NCBI GenBank assembly: GCA_030649835.1
Contig: JAUSES010000073.1
Span: forward strand, 1 to 47,334
Direction of reading: 5' to 3'
Source of the DNA: a bacterium
GTDB lineage: Bacteria > Patescibacteriota > Minisyncoccia > Phycocordibacterales > UBA1550
Length of the DNA stretch: 47,334 nucleotides
A program made the translations under genes and the position numbers. How positions within the stretch are numbered: position 1 is the first letter of the stretch; the number at the start of each line of letters is the position of its first letter. Positions 9,165 to 17,587 of this stretch are shown here, in pieces. Below the pieces are notes generated by a model. That model made no database searches. It had not been told where the DNA came from and saw only the letters and a list, made by a program, of their open reading frames with translations.

Positions 9165-10370
9165 TTAAGCCCTCTTTTCCTCTTTCATCACTATAGAGAG
9201 TGATGTGAGCGCGAGTGATGCGAGAGCTCCTATGACAAACGTCCAGTTGAGGCCGATGAACATCACCATCACAGCAACGGCACCAAGTGCTATGAGTCGT
9301 CCAATTTGCACTGCCATTTCACTGAGTACGGTAAACTCGTCTACATAGTGCCCTTGGTCTGCCGCAAGCTCGTAAAAGATGGCATCATAGGACGTGTCGG
9401 TCACCACCTTGGCAATTTTGTGGTAAAGACCGATGACAAATACATGAAATGCAGTGACCACAAAAATTTTCACAATCCAACCGAGTGCATAGAGAATGCT
9501 CCCAATTTTTAACAAATGATGCTTCTTCCCTATTTTTTCGAGATGATCAAGATAGTGTCCAAACATATATTGCAGGAGGACGGTTACACCCACGATGAAG
9601 CTAGAGAGAGCGCCGACTTTAAAATAATCCCCTTGTAGCAGTAAAAAAATAAAAATTGGCCAAATGATCACCCCAATCGTCTCCTCTGTACCCATAGCAA
9701 TTGATGCCCACACCACTGCCCTGTTCTTTTTAGAAAAAAGCTCTCGCCACGTGCGCACGTAGTTCCAACTAAATTTTTCATTGGTACGGGGCACAGTCGC
9801 AAATGGAATAGCTCCGAGCGTGTAAATAATGATAGCAATAAAAAAAAGTGCCTGCATTGTCCATGCTTCAATGATGTACCCCGCAACCATCGGACCGACT
9901 ACGCCAAGAAGCGTGATCGTAGAAAGCATGAGCCCGACCTGCCCTCCCCTTTTCCCTGTGTTGGTAAAGATTGCAAAGTCCACATGATACGGAATCCAAA
10001 AAAGGACGCGGAAGATAATCAAGAAAAGAATGGAGATAGGTAAAAGCTTCCACATATTTTCTGGCGTAGTAAAGAAATATGCAGTATTGATTACCACCGC
10101 AGAAAGACTGGCAAGTACGAGCGCCTTGCGAAACCCAAATCTATTTAAAAATTGCGCACCAAACGCGACCAAAAAAAGATATACCACTGTAGCGACGGCA
10201 TAGTATCCCATAACAAGGGACATGTTGCCCTTGAAAATAGTATAGAGAAAAATAGGAAGAAAAACGCCGAGGAGCCCCGTTGAAATAGCCATCACCATAC
10301 GCCCAAAGTAGAGCCCTAAAAAACCACTTCGCTTCTCTTTGTCCGTTAATAAATAATCTGAGTTTTCCAT
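9165..10370 (-). CDS. Major facilitator superfamily transporter
   Basis: A 401-residue polytopic protein with about twelve hydrophobic segments arranged as two halves, starting with a short soluble N-terminus (MENSDYLLTDKEKRSG). The loop after the second helix contains NRFGFRKAL, a degenerate MFS motif A, and the second-half equivalent reads YLDHLEKIGKKHHLL. Substrate cannot be told from sequence. The gene ends convergently with the DUF1653 gene and lies downstream of nth on the same strand, with its own candidate -10 (TGCTAAAAT) about 22 nt before the start. Confidence 0.8.
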   Translation of the reverse strand: MENSDYLLTDKEKRSGFLGLYFGRMVMAISTGLLGVFLPIFLYTIFKGNMSLVMGYYAVATVVYLFLVAFGAQFLNRFGFRKALVLASLSAVVINTAYFFTTPENMWKLLPISILFLIIFRVLFWIPYHVDFAIFTNTGKRGGQVGLMLSTITLLGVVGPMVAGYIIEAWTMQALFFIAIIIYTLGAIPFATVPRTNEKFSWNYVRTWRELFSKKNRAVVWASIAMGTEETIGVIIWPIFIFLLLQGDYFKVGALSSFIVGVTVLLQYMFGHYLDHLEKIGKKHHLLKIGSILYALGWIVKIFVVTAFHVFVIGLYHKIAKVVTDTSYDAIFYELAADQGHYVDEFTVLSEMAVQIGRLIALGAVAVMVMFIGLNWTFVIGALASLALTSLSIVMKEEKRA

Positions 10371-10388
10371 ACAATTATTGTGTTTGCA

Positions 10389-11015
10389 CTATATTTTAGC
10401 ATAATATTGCTTTAGCGGGCAGGTTGTATGCTTGCAGTGTGCCGGACAATATTCCCTACCGTAGAGAATAAGCAAATGAGAAAACCGTACCCAATCTTTC
10501 TTAGGAATTACCTTCATAAGGTCTCGCTCAATTTTTGCTGCATCTTTGTGTTTCGTGAGCCCAAGCAAGCGCGAAAGACGAATGACGTGAGTGTCCACAG
10601 CAATCCCCTCGGCCTTACCATAAAGTTCGCCCAGAACTACATTGGCAGTCTTTCTTCCTACTCCCGGAACCGTAATCATTTCGGTCATTGTTTTGGGGAT
10701 CACTCCTTTAAAATTATTTTTTATTACCTTCGCGCCCGCAAGGATATTTTTTGTTTTCGCGCGGTAGAATCCCGTGGAATAAATGTCTTTTTCAAATTCC
10801 AAAGGTTTTGCGCTCACATAATCATCTACATTCCTGTATTTTTTAAAAAGTGTCTTCGTCACTTCGTTCACTCTTTTGTCTGTGCATTGTGCAGACAAGA
10901 TGACTGCTACAAGAAGCTCAAATGGCTTTTTGTAGTGCAGCGCACACACAGGCTCCGGATAAAGCCGAGTGAGAATTTTTGAAATTTTAGGCAAGTTGAT
11001 ATGTTCTTTTTTCAT
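10389..11015 (-). CDS. nth: Endonuclease III-like DNA glycosylase/AP lyase, altered Fe-S loop
   Basis: About 208 residues of the HhH-GPD fold. The hairpin-helix-hairpin reads VPGVGRKTANV, giving the catalytic lysine, and VDTHVIRLSRLLGL gives the catalytic aspartate, so base excision of oxidised pyrimidines and strand incision look intact. The C-terminal loop that normally holds four cysteines as C-x6-C-x2-C-x5-C reads CPAHCKHTTCPLKQYY: three cysteines at other spacings and no fourth. The cluster is therefore probably absent or altered. The start at 11015 (MKKEHINLP) overlaps the end of mutY by 29 nt; a longer frame to 11078 is less likely. Confidence 0.88.
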   Translation of the reverse strand: MKKEHINLPKISKILTRLYPEPVCALHYKKPFELLVAVILSAQCTDKRVNEVTKTLFKKYRNVDDYVSAKPLEFEKDIYSTGFYRAKTKNILAGAKVIKNNFKGVIPKTMTEMITVPGVGRKTANVVLGELYGKAEGIAVDTHVIRLSRLLGLTKHKDAAKIERDLMKVIPKKDWVRFSHLLILYGREYCPAHCKHTTCPLKQYYAKI

Positions 11016-11805
11016 AAACGATGAGTTCTTCTTTTTTGAGCACTTCCAATGTATCAATGATGCGCGGATCATTGTCACAGGTTTGCTTTAGTTTATGTAG
11101 TGTTCGAGGACTGCTACTTAGTTCACGAATTATCTTCCCACGCAATTGTCGCAGTGACCCGGAAAATTTACTTTGTTTCGTGTAATGCTTGCTCTGTGTG
11201 TTTGAATTCTTGCGTATGACTTTTGGTAGATGCGCACCGTAGTCCATGAGCGCATAATACCACTGTCGGGGATTTTTGGTATCAAGTGTTGCTTCTACAA
11301 GTGGAATAATTTCGTTGTCTGTGACGTTATCTTTACTTTCGAAAAAATGGTGTATAAACACTCTCCGGATATTTGTTTCGATAAAGACACGAGGCTCATT
11401 GTGTGCGAAAGTAAGAATCGCGTTTGCCGTGTAGTGCCCGATGCCGGGAATTTCCAGCAACTCCTTTTCTGTTTTCGGTACGCGACCATTGTAATCGTGC
11501 ACAATTTTTTGTGCGCCTGAACGCAAATATCGCGCCCTACGATTGTACCCCATCCCCTGCCAGACTCGGAGAACATCACTAAGTGGCGCATTTGAAAGTG
11601 TCACTACTGTAGGAAATCTTTTCAAAAATTCCTTGTATTTTACAAGAACGCGGCTCACCTGTGTCTGCTGAAGCATCACCTCGGAAAGAAGAACTCGATA
11701 GGGATTCCTGGTTCTTCTCCATGGTAAGTTGTGTCGTCCAGAAGGTTCATAAAAGGCCCAAATTTGTGCCTGGAAGCGGCCTATTTGCCTAGAGGTCAGT
11801 TTCAT
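10987..11805 (-). CDS. mutY: MutY-like adenine glycosylase without Fe-S and NUDIX-like C-terminal domains
   Basis: A 272-residue HhH-GPD glycosylase. LPWRRTRNPYRVLLSEVMLQQTQV is the MutY start region with the catalytic Glu in SEVMLQQ, and IPGIGHYTANAIL is the helix-hairpin-helix. The usual DGN(V) catalytic-aspartate segment reads ETNIRRVF. The four cysteines of the usual cluster are missing, and after KHYTKQSKFSGS the protein ends with a short winged-helix-like tail instead of the 8-oxoG-recognition domain. It should remove A opposite 8-oxoG, but recognition must differ. TGTTACACT ends 6 nt before the ATG. nth follows with overlap, so this is a two-gene base-excision operon. Confidence 0.85.
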   Translation of the reverse strand: MKLTSRQIGRFQAQIWAFYEPSGRHNLPWRRTRNPYRVLLSEVMLQQTQVSRVLVKYKEFLKRFPTVVTLSNAPLSDVLRVWQGMGYNRRARYLRSGAQKIVHDYNGRVPKTEKELLEIPGIGHYTANAILTFAHNEPRVFIETNIRRVFIHHFFESKDNVTDNEIIPLVEATLDTKNPRQWYYALMDYGAHLPKVIRKNSNTQSKHYTKQSKFSGSLRQLRGKIIRELSSSPRTLHKLKQTCDNDPRIIDTLEVLKKEELIVYEKRTYQLA

Positions 11806-11824
11806 CAGCTCAGTGTAACATACG

Positions 11825-13720
11825 CTACTCGACCGTGACCGATTTCGCTAAATTACGAGGCTTATCTACATTGTTACCTAGGGCGATCGCATAGTAGTAT
11901 GCAAAAAGCTGAAGCGGGAGGATTTCAATTAGTGGATATAAAAGCGTATTTTTTAATGTGGGGATAATAATGATATCAACATCCTGTTCACTTAAATTCT
12001 TCGCACCAACTTCATCTGTTGCTACAATAACGCTACCGTTTTTTGACAGAATCTGTTCCAGTAAGTTTTTGTTTAATGCAAAGAGTTCGTCGTGAGGCAT
12101 GATGACAACCGAGAGTGCATCCTTATCGATAACTGCAATAGGCCCATGCTTAAGCTCGCCTAGAGGATAGCTTCCAGCCTCGAGGTACGTGAGCTCCTTA
12201 AATTTAAGAGCAGCTTCAATACCAATAGGCACATGAATCCCCCGCCCAAGAAAATTGATTGTACGGATGTTTTGTTTTGCATAGCGTAATGCAAGTTCGC
12301 GAACAACATCTTCTGTGTTTTCGATGGTGGTCGACATAAGGCTGGGGATCTCCTCGAGCTCAAGGAGAAGACCCCTTCCTTTTTGAGCGGTCATTCCCCT
12401 CTCGCGCGCAAGTTTTATCGCGAGCAAATAAAAAACTGCAAGTTGTGCCGTAAATGCTTTTGTTGACGCTACCCCTATTTCAAAACCAGCTCGTGCATAT
12501 ACCCCGGCATCTACTTCCTCTGCTATTGCACTTCCAACTACATTCACTATGCCAAATGTTTTGAACCCTTTGCGTTTTGCCTCCTTTACCGACTCGAGCG
12601 TGTCGGCAGTTTCGCCAGACTGGCTTATAGCAAAAAGTACCGTGTCAGCTGTGTTTAGAGGAATTTTTTTGTAACGAAATTCTGAAGCAATTTCGTTACG
12701 TACGGGGACACCTGCGAGAGCCTCAATAAGTGCTCCTCCAACCATCGATGCATTGTGAGCTGTCCCACAGGCGACAGTAAGTATTTGTTTTGCATTCCGG
12801 AGCACATCTTCATAATCAATGAGTCCTCCAAGCACCGCATCACCCGTCTCCTCATTAAAACGCCCGAGGAGAGTCGTGCGAAACACAGACGGCTGTTCAT
12901 GTATTTCTTTTTTCATAAACGACTCATAGTCCCCCTTTGACATATCTTCCAGGGACCGGTCGGTTATGATTGTCGCCTCTTTTTTTATAAATTCCTCACG
13001 ATCCAGAATAGTTCCAATTTTGTATGACACACTCCCCTCCTCAACCGAAAGGTCTGCATATTCGCCATCTGAAAGTGAGATAAAAGTATTTGTATAGGCA
13101 AGAATCGCATTTGTACTCGATGCAGCAATGAGGGTATTTTTGAGTACGCCAAAAAGGAGCGGGCTCCCATGCTTGACGAGGAGAAGACGGTTTGGATCAT
13201 CGGTGGAAATGATCGCTAGTCCAAAGCTCCCCTCCAGAGATGATGCGGTATCAAGAAAGGCATCCTTTATTGACAAGCCTTCCTTGATTTTTTGCTCTAT
13301 CATATGTGGGATGACCTCCGTGTCTGTTGTTGATAGAAAAGTGTGACCAAGAGTAATAAGTTCTTTCCGCAAATCTTCGTGGTTAAGAATAGTGCCGTTG
13401 TGTACGACAGCAATATTTCCCCCGCAGTCAAAATGGGGGTGAGCATTCTCCTTTGAGGGCTTCCCATGGGTCGCCCAGCGGTTGTGTCCGATAGCAATTA
13501 AAAAGCCCTCCTCACTTACGCGGAGCTCCTCTGTTATTTCCTTTGGTGGAAAAACATCACTCGGTGCACCAATACGACGCACGCGCTTAAGTTGCCCATC
13601 ATCAAGAATCGCAATTCCCGTACTGTCGTATCCTCGATACTCAAGATTTTTAAGCGAGGAAATAATCTCTGGTAGGAGATTTCTTTTTTCGTTTGTAATG
13701 ATGCCGACAATGCCACACAT
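11825..13720 (-). CDS. glmS: Glutamine--fructose-6-phosphate aminotransferase (isomerising)
   Basis: A 631-residue enzyme that makes glucosamine-6-phosphate, the first step toward UDP-GlcNAc for peptidoglycan. The class II glutaminase domain begins MCGIVGI with Cys2 as nucleophile and has GHNRWATHG. Two SIS domains follow, with CGTAHNAS, SQSGETADTL, STKAFTAQ and the C-terminal DKPRNLAKSVTVE that matches the family end. The stop lies 19 nt upstream of mutY, and the exonuclease gene ends 4 nt before the start codon, so the run exonuclease-glmS-mutY-nth may be cotranscribed. No glmS ribozyme is visible in the short leader. Confidence 0.96.
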   Translation of the reverse strand: MCGIVGIITNEKRNLLPEIISSLKNLEYRGYDSTGIAILDDGQLKRVRRIGAPSDVFPPKEITEELRVSEEGFLIAIGHNRWATHGKPSKENAHPHFDCGGNIAVVHNGTILNHEDLRKELITLGHTFLSTTDTEVIPHMIEQKIKEGLSIKDAFLDTASSLEGSFGLAIISTDDPNRLLLVKHGSPLLFGVLKNTLIAASSTNAILAYTNTFISLSDGEYADLSVEEGSVSYKIGTILDREEFIKKEATIITDRSLEDMSKGDYESFMKKEIHEQPSVFRTTLLGRFNEETGDAVLGGLIDYEDVLRNAKQILTVACGTAHNASMVGGALIEALAGVPVRNEIASEFRYKKIPLNTADTVLFAISQSGETADTLESVKEAKRKGFKTFGIVNVVGSAIAEEVDAGVYARAGFEIGVASTKAFTAQLAVFYLLAIKLARERGMTAQKGRGLLLELEEIPSLMSTTIENTEDVVRELALRYAKQNIRTINFLGRGIHVPIGIEAALKFKELTYLEAGSYPLGELKHGPIAVIDKDALSVVIMPHDELFALNKNLLEQILSKNGSVIVATDEVGAKNLSEQDVDIIIIPTLKNTLLYPLIEILPLQLFAYYYAIALGNNVDKPRNLAKSVTVE

Positions 13721-13724
13721 AATA

Positions 13725-14312
13725 TTAAATATGAATTATAGGAAACTTTGCAAACTCTGGTAATAAATTTTTACTATATAAAATGCGAGAAAATGCTTCG
13801 GCTTCGTAGAGAGCACCATTCAGTGCGTTGTGAGGTTTTGGCTCCTCTGGAAGCCCGAGATAAATGAGGAGTGATCCAAGGCTAATCTCCGCGCGATTAT
13901 TTTTTGTCGGAACACTAATACCACGTTTGACCATATCCATATAGACCATGGAGGTGAGGTCAAGAGTGCGATATGCAAAGTGCCAGCCAATGTGTGAGCG
14001 CGCAAATGAGTCGTTGAGAAAATCGCGGTCGAAGGAGGGATTTTTCCCCGCGAGCGTTTTGTCCTCACATGCATCCACCCACAATAAAAATTTATCCATG
14101 AGCTCCTTGAGTGACTGTTTTTTAGGGTCCGAGCACTCTTCCTCCGTGAAGCCATTGACCTTAATAGCATCACTCATAATACTTGCGCCATCCCACATTC
14201 TGCACTCACCATAAAACTGGTTTTCTGGATGCTCAAATTCCACCGCACCGATGCTTAAAATAGAATGCTTCCGTGGGTCGAGCCCCGTTGCTTCAATATC
14301 TGCGACAATCAT
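13725..14312 (-). CDS. DnaQ-like DEDDh-family 3'-5' exonuclease
   Basis: About 195 residues. The ExoI motif is VADIEATGLD near the start, ExoII is around KNPSFDRDFL, and ExoIII is expected near HNALNGALYEAE. In that last motif the residue five after the histidine is Gly rather than the usual Asp, so the fourth metal ligand is missing or supplied by a nearby Glu. Members proof-read DNA or trim RNA. The start at 14312 (MIVADIEATG) is chosen because TGGTATACT ends 9 nt upstream; the frame to 14342 would add ten unconserved residues. It is tightly linked to glmS. Confidence 0.8.
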   Translation of the reverse strand: MIVADIEATGLDPRKHSILSIGAVEFEHPENQFYGECRMWDGASIMSDAIKVNGFTEEECSDPKKQSLKELMDKFLLWVDACEDKTLAGKNPSFDRDFLNDSFARSHIGWHFAYRTLDLTSMVYMDMVKRGISVPTKNNRAEISLGSLLIYLGLPEEPKPHNALNGALYEAEAFSRILYSKNLLPEFAKFPIIHI

Positions 14313-14334
14313 AGTATGTGAAGTATACCACAGC

Positions 14335-15354
14335 CTACTCAAGTGAAGAGAAAACTTTATTTACCTTGCCCGTCGCAAGAACTTTCTCAGTAAAACCAAT
14401 ACTCTCCTTTGAAAAAGACTCATTCGCGACATATCGCTCGAGGTCTTCTGTGGTATGGGCATCGGAACCCCCAACAGCAAGTAAGTTATATTTTTTAGCC
14501 ATTTCGCGCAGGACACCACGCTCCTCATTCATCTCTCTTTCCCCATCAGTGCCGTAGTCGCGTAGTCCGTACACCACCTCCACACCATCAAGTCGCTTTT
14601 CTGAAAGAACCCGCTCGAGTGCTTCATAAGGCATTTTCGCTCGTATCGTGAAATAGTGTGCAAGCACTGCTACCCCACCAGCTCCACGGATGAGTGCAAC
14701 CGCTTCATCGAGATCTGGCATGTAGTCGTGGTCCTCATATCCTTTACGAAATGAATTAGGTGTTAAAAAAAGTGTGTACGGATATTGAATTTCCCCCTTC
14801 TGCATCATTTGCGTGTATCTCTCTTGAATTATGGGGTCACGCGAAGCCTCATCCGCCATCTCTTTTCGAATCTTTTCCATCACCAGATTATTCTCCGGAT
14901 ATTTTGCGAGTGCGCGGATGATGTGCGGGCGCCCCACCGACTCACCTCCCGACATTTCAAAACAATCCTCGTCATTAATACGAAATCCGAGATTCTGTAA
15001 ATTTCCAACAATTTTTTGCATACGCCGTACACGCGCCCCTTGAGCAAGAGTGCAATGGTTACGAAGCGCCTCGTTTTGCGGGTCCACAAAAAGCCCGATG
15101 ATGTGCATTGTTCCCGAGTCTGGCTTGAGTTCACTTGGAAGGTCTGCGGTCATCTCAATACCAACAATCCATTTCGTTTTCTGATGTCGCCATGTTTCAA
15201 GCTCGCTCATTGTCTCAGGCGAAGGCACCGCATCGTGATCGGTAAAAGCAATCACTGCAATACCAAGCGACTGCGCAAGCTCAAACATCTCACGGTGCGT
15301 AAGCTTGCCATCAGAAAGCGTGGTGTGGGTATGGAGGGATTCTAGAGGGAGCAT
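14335..15354 (-). CDS. PHP-domain metal-dependent phosphoesterase (TrpH-like)
   Basis: About 339 residues. The four PHP motifs are visible: LHTHTTLSDGKL at the start, FTDHDAVPSPE, later a His in VLAHYF, and SDAHTTEDLE near the end. Together they bind two or three metals. TrpH/RNase AM-type enzymes hydrolyse 3',5'-nucleotide bisphosphates or trim short RNAs; other PHP proteins are phosphatases. The start at 15354 (MLPLESLHTH) is favoured because TGCTACAAT ends 9 nt upstream; an ATG at 15384 lies inside the promoter region. Located just upstream of the exonuclease on the same strand. Confidence 0.87.
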   Translation of the reverse strand: MLPLESLHTHTTLSDGKLTHREMFELAQSLGIAVIAFTDHDAVPSPETMSELETWRHQKTKWIVGIEMTADLPSELKPDSGTMHIIGLFVDPQNEALRNHCTLAQGARVRRMQKIVGNLQNLGFRINDEDCFEMSGGESVGRPHIIRALAKYPENNLVMEKIRKEMADEASRDPIIQERYTQMMQKGEIQYPYTLFLTPNSFRKGYEDHDYMPDLDEAVALIRGAGGVAVLAHYFTIRAKMPYEALERVLSEKRLDGVEVVYGLRDYGTDGEREMNEERGVLREMAKKYNLLAVGGSDAHTTEDLERYVANESFSKESIGFTEKVLATGKVNKVFSSLE

Positions 15355-15438
15355 ATTTTCATCATTGTAGCACACTGTTTGCATTTATTAACGGATTCGG
15401 ACAAGGATGCAATATAAAGCAGAATTCGGCGAAATTTC

Positions 15439-15467
15439 TAGACATAATTATAGTTTCGTGTTAGTAT
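15439..15467 (+). promoter_or_regulatory. Sigma-70-type promoter for the 15501 gene
   Basis: TAGACA (15439-15444), a 17-nt spacer and TAGTAT (15462-15467). The expected start near 15474 leaves a leader of about 27 nt with the Shine-Dalgarno GGGAG before the ATG at 15501. This is an ordinary leadered gene, unlike most neighbours. Confidence 0.55.
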
Positions 15468-15500
15468 CTATCTTGGATTATAATAAATTGGGAGATAGCA

Positions 15501-16307
15501 ATGTACGTTCAAAATTCACTTTTTTTAGCAACTGTTGCAGTGAGCGATGGTCCTTTTTGTGGAGGATCTTTTGCAGTTGATCTTCTGTATTCACGGAAAA
15601 CACAAGACGGGCTTCTTATAAAGGACCGTAATGGAAGTGGAATAAAAATAAAGTTGAATTCCTCACAGAGAAAGACAAAAGAACATGTCATTCTGCACTC
15701 ATATCAAAAGTTATTTGGTGACGAGTGTGTGGGGGTAAGGATACTTGACGAACCCCTGTCTCAGAGACTCATCAAGTATATTAGATACTACTATGGTGAA
15801 CGAAAAACAAATTGTGCCTCCTTTGCTGAGTATTTGAGAACTGGAGACTTTGTTGAGTGCTGTGATGAAAATAACTACTTTGCATTTTCTGGTGGAATGA
15901 ATCAATACACAGGGCAGTCAGTGAAACCGGGAGATACTTTGTGTGTACTTTATTACAACAAAAGAGCAAGGAGCAGGAAAGTATCGAAATTGCTCCGTAG
16001 TCATTACAAAAAAGTCTGTAAAATTGTAGTTAACGGTAGCCTCAGTAAACTAAAGGGTGCTGAAGGCTCAATTTCCTCGGAACAAATACTCGGAATGTAC
16101 AAAAGCGGTTACATAGAGGATTATCATTTTATGTTTTGTATTGGCACAGAGAATGGACAGCCAATCTTTATACAGCAACTAGGATGGCAGGATCCATCAA
16201 TCGATACTGACCCAAAATCGAGTCCAATTATCGTTTCTGTGGGAATGAGGAACATCAGCCCAAAGGACACACCTTCCCATGTGTTTATTAAAAAAGGAAG
16301 GAATTAA
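15501..16307 (+). CDS. Uncharacterised protein, possible NlpC/P60- or LRAT-like cysteine peptidase fold
   Basis: A 268-residue protein without signal peptide. I do not recognise the family with certainty. The stretch NCASFAEYLRTG (Cys105), then VKPGDTLCVLYY, then DYHFMFCIGTENGQPIF (His209) follows the Cys, GD, His order of NlpC/P60-like enzymes, where the Cys and His form the active site. That is a weak match by eye and needs a profile search. The gene has its own sigma-70 promoter, a real ribosome-binding site (GGGAG) and a strong terminator, so it forms a stand-alone unit, and its codon use looks somewhat unlike the flanking genes. Confidence 0.6.
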   Translation: MYVQNSLFLATVAVSDGPFCGGSFAVDLLYSRKTQDGLLIKDRNGSGIKIKLNSSQRKTKEHVILHSYQKLFGDECVGVRILDEPLSQRLIKYIRYYYGERKTNCASFAEYLRTGDFVECCDENNYFAFSGGMNQYTGQSVKPGDTLCVLYYNKRARSRKVSKLLRSHYKKVCKIVVNGSLSKLKGAEGSISSEQILGMYKSGYIEDYHFMFCIGTENGQPIFIQQLGWQDPSIDTDPKSSPIIVSVGMRNISPKDTPSHVFIKKGRN

Positions 16308-16311
16308 AATG

Positions 16312-16351
16312 CGCCATTCAAGAAGCTGCGCTTCTTGAATGGCGTTTTTTT
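16312..16351 (+). terminator. Strong intrinsic terminator
   Basis: Perfect 14-bp stem, CGCCATTCAAGAAG (16312-16325) with CTTCTTGAATGGCG (16331-16344), then a run of T residues. It ends the 15501 gene 5 nt after the stop and lies just before the convergent end of the 16357 gene. Confidence 0.9.
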
Positions 16352-16356
16352 ATTTT

Positions 16357-16785
16357 CTACAACCCCTTGCATGTTGCCGATGCGGTGTAACCACGAGATT
16401 CGGCCTCGGATTTTGAGACGAAGTGAATGAGGTTTGCGGGAGATATTTTTGAGACACCGGAGCACCATGGGTAGTAGTATTTGGTGCCGTTTTTTGATCC
16501 GACGAGTCCTTCTCCACTCGTACTTGTGGTTAGTGTGAGCGCCACTTTCTCTGTATCCGCAGGCACTTTTCCAGAAAATGTATCGGCCGTTATCTCAGGC
16601 GCATTCTCTATGCGAATAGGTGTTTTTGAGCCCTCTATTTTTGAGAGCCTGCCAAGCCCAAATGACCCAAAAGCCACGAGAATGATAATCAGCCCGAGAA
16701 ACAGATCGTCGGGAATGATACGGATGTTGGGACGGTGCTCGTCCACGAAGCCCTTGATTTTTTCAATTATATTCTGTATACTCAT
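16357..16785 (-). CDS. Membrane-anchored protein with C-terminal Ada-like zinc-binding module
   Basis: 142 residues with a cytoplasmic N-terminal part, one membrane segment (LFLGLIIILVAFGSFGLG, residues about 28-45) and an outside domain. The last 48 residues, from GSKNGTKYYYPWCSG to GYTASATCKGL, resemble the metal-binding fold of the Ada N-terminal domain, with cysteines in PWC and ATC; in Ada this holds zinc. Such modules also occur fused to nucleases, but no nuclease is present here. Function unknown. Transcribed divergently from rpmA, with TATAAA about 13 nt before the start. Confidence 0.7.
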   Translation of the reverse strand: MSIQNIIEKIKGFVDEHRPNIRIIPDDLFLGLIIILVAFGSFGLGRLSKIEGSKTPIRIENAPEITADTFSGKVPADTEKVALTLTTSTSGEGLVGSKNGTKYYYPWCSGVSKISPANLIHFVSKSEAESRGYTASATCKGL

Positions 16786-16826
16786 ATCACTTTAATTTAT
16801 AAGCATTATCATAGCATTTTAACACC

Positions 16827-17099
16827 ATGGCAACACGAAAAGCCGGCGGATCCGCCAAAAACTTAACCGATTCAGGACCAAAGTACCTTGGGACCAAGCT
16901 TTATGCTGGCGAGGTTGCAAAGGCTGGCTCAATCATTGTGCGTCAGCGTGGTACAAAGATTCTCGCAGGAGCGAACGTTGCCATCGGCAAGGACCACACC
17001 CTCTACGCCCTCAAAGAAGGCATTGTAGAATTCTCCGAAAAACGCAAACGAAACTTTGACGGCACCACCACACGCAGGAAAGTAGCGAGCGTGAAGTAA
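16827..17099 (+). CDS. rpmA: 50S ribosomal protein L27
   Basis: 90 residues beginning [16 protein letters not shown], with the family core GVKLYAGE-type ([13 protein letters not shown]), [14 protein letters not shown] and [10 protein letters not shown]. The flexible N-terminus reaches the peptidyl-transferase centre. There is no cleavable N-terminal extension of the Firmicute type. L21 (rplU) lies about 8.5 kb away rather than next door, so the usual rplU-rpmA pair is split. A long perfect terminator follows directly after the stop. Confidence 0.97.
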   Translation: MATRKAGGSAKNLTDSGPKYLGTKLYAGEVAKAGSIIVRQRGTKILAGANVAIGKDHTLYALKEGIVEFSEKRKRNFDGTTTRRKVASVK

Positions 17100-17143
17100 A
17101 AATAAAAGAGATGATGTCAAAGACATCATCTCTTTTATTTTTA
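17100..17143 (+). terminator. Intrinsic terminator of rpmA
   Basis: A perfect 19-bp stem (17100-17118 with 17122-17140) and a 3-nt loop, flanked by A-rich and T-rich runs. The core is GAGATGATGTC with GACATCATCTC. It starts immediately after the rpmA stop. Confidence 0.9.
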
Positions 17144-17172
17144 CGGAATCCCAGCTTGCTCTAGATAATAAT

Positions 17173-17251
17173 GTCTTTGCGAGGAGGTACGACGAAGCAA
17201 TCTAGGATTCATCACACGTTCTCTGGATTGCTTCGCTTTGCTCGCAAAGAC
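17173..17251. repeat. Palindromic dispersed repeat, family A, copy 1
   Basis: 79 nt with ends GTCTTTGCGAG and CTCGCAAAGAC (11-bp perfect inverted ends) and inner arms with GACGAAGCAATC and GATTGCTTCG. The same GCGAGCGAAGCGAAGCAATC type of element occurs as a non-coding hairpin repeat in many unrelated bacteria. Two more copies are in this window. Confidence 0.85.
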
Positions 17252-17394
17252 AATGGCTATGATTTCTACAGAGCAAACCCATCTATAATTTCACTTTCCT
17301 CGGAATTACCCCAAAATATATTCTCAACCTTCATTGAACAAACAACTAAAAATCTGTTTCCTTAAAATTAGGGCTGGGTGAAGTAACCCAAACT

Positions 17395-17425
17395 AAAGAA
17401 ACCGCATACTATGCGGTTTCTTTAA
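17395..17425. terminator. Intrinsic terminator-like hairpin
   Basis: Perfect 13-bp stem AAAGAAACCGCAT with ATGCGGTTTCTTT and a 3-nt loop, A-rich on one side and T-rich on the other. No gene ends directly here, so it may stop read-through or mark a lost gene. Confidence 0.6.
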
Positions 17426-17466
17426 TTCCCATATTGACTCGTCACATCTGTAAAAATTTAAACACT

Positions 17467-17538
17467 GTCTTTGCGAGCGACAGCGAAGCAATCCATGGAT
17501 TAATTCTGGACTGCTTCGTCGTGCCTCCTCGCAGAGAC
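17467..17538. repeat. Palindromic dispersed repeat, family A, copy 2
   Basis: 72 nt, begins GTCTTTGCGAGCGACAGCG and ends CTCGCAGAGAC, with inner GAAGCAATCC and GGACTGCTTCG. It is more diverged at its right end than copies 1 and 3. Confidence 0.8.
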
Positions 17539-17587
17539 AAATAGGAACATTGCCGGCCTAACAATAAGCAGATATTTAATCTATTAA

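Larger units (their letters stand above)
17144..17587. other. Gene-free stretch holding two family-A repeats and a terminator
   Basis: No credible gene is seen between the rpmA terminator and the DUF4260 gene. The stretch contains two copies of a palindromic dispersed repeat (17173-17251 and 17467-17538) and, between them, an intrinsic terminator-like hairpin at 17395-17423. The short open frame at 17171-17365 is driven by the repeat and is not a gene. Confidence 0.7.

Noticed and set aside
10428-10982. 184-residue plus-strand ORF
   Set aside because: It is the mirror frame of nth, whose HhH and catalytic residues are clear.
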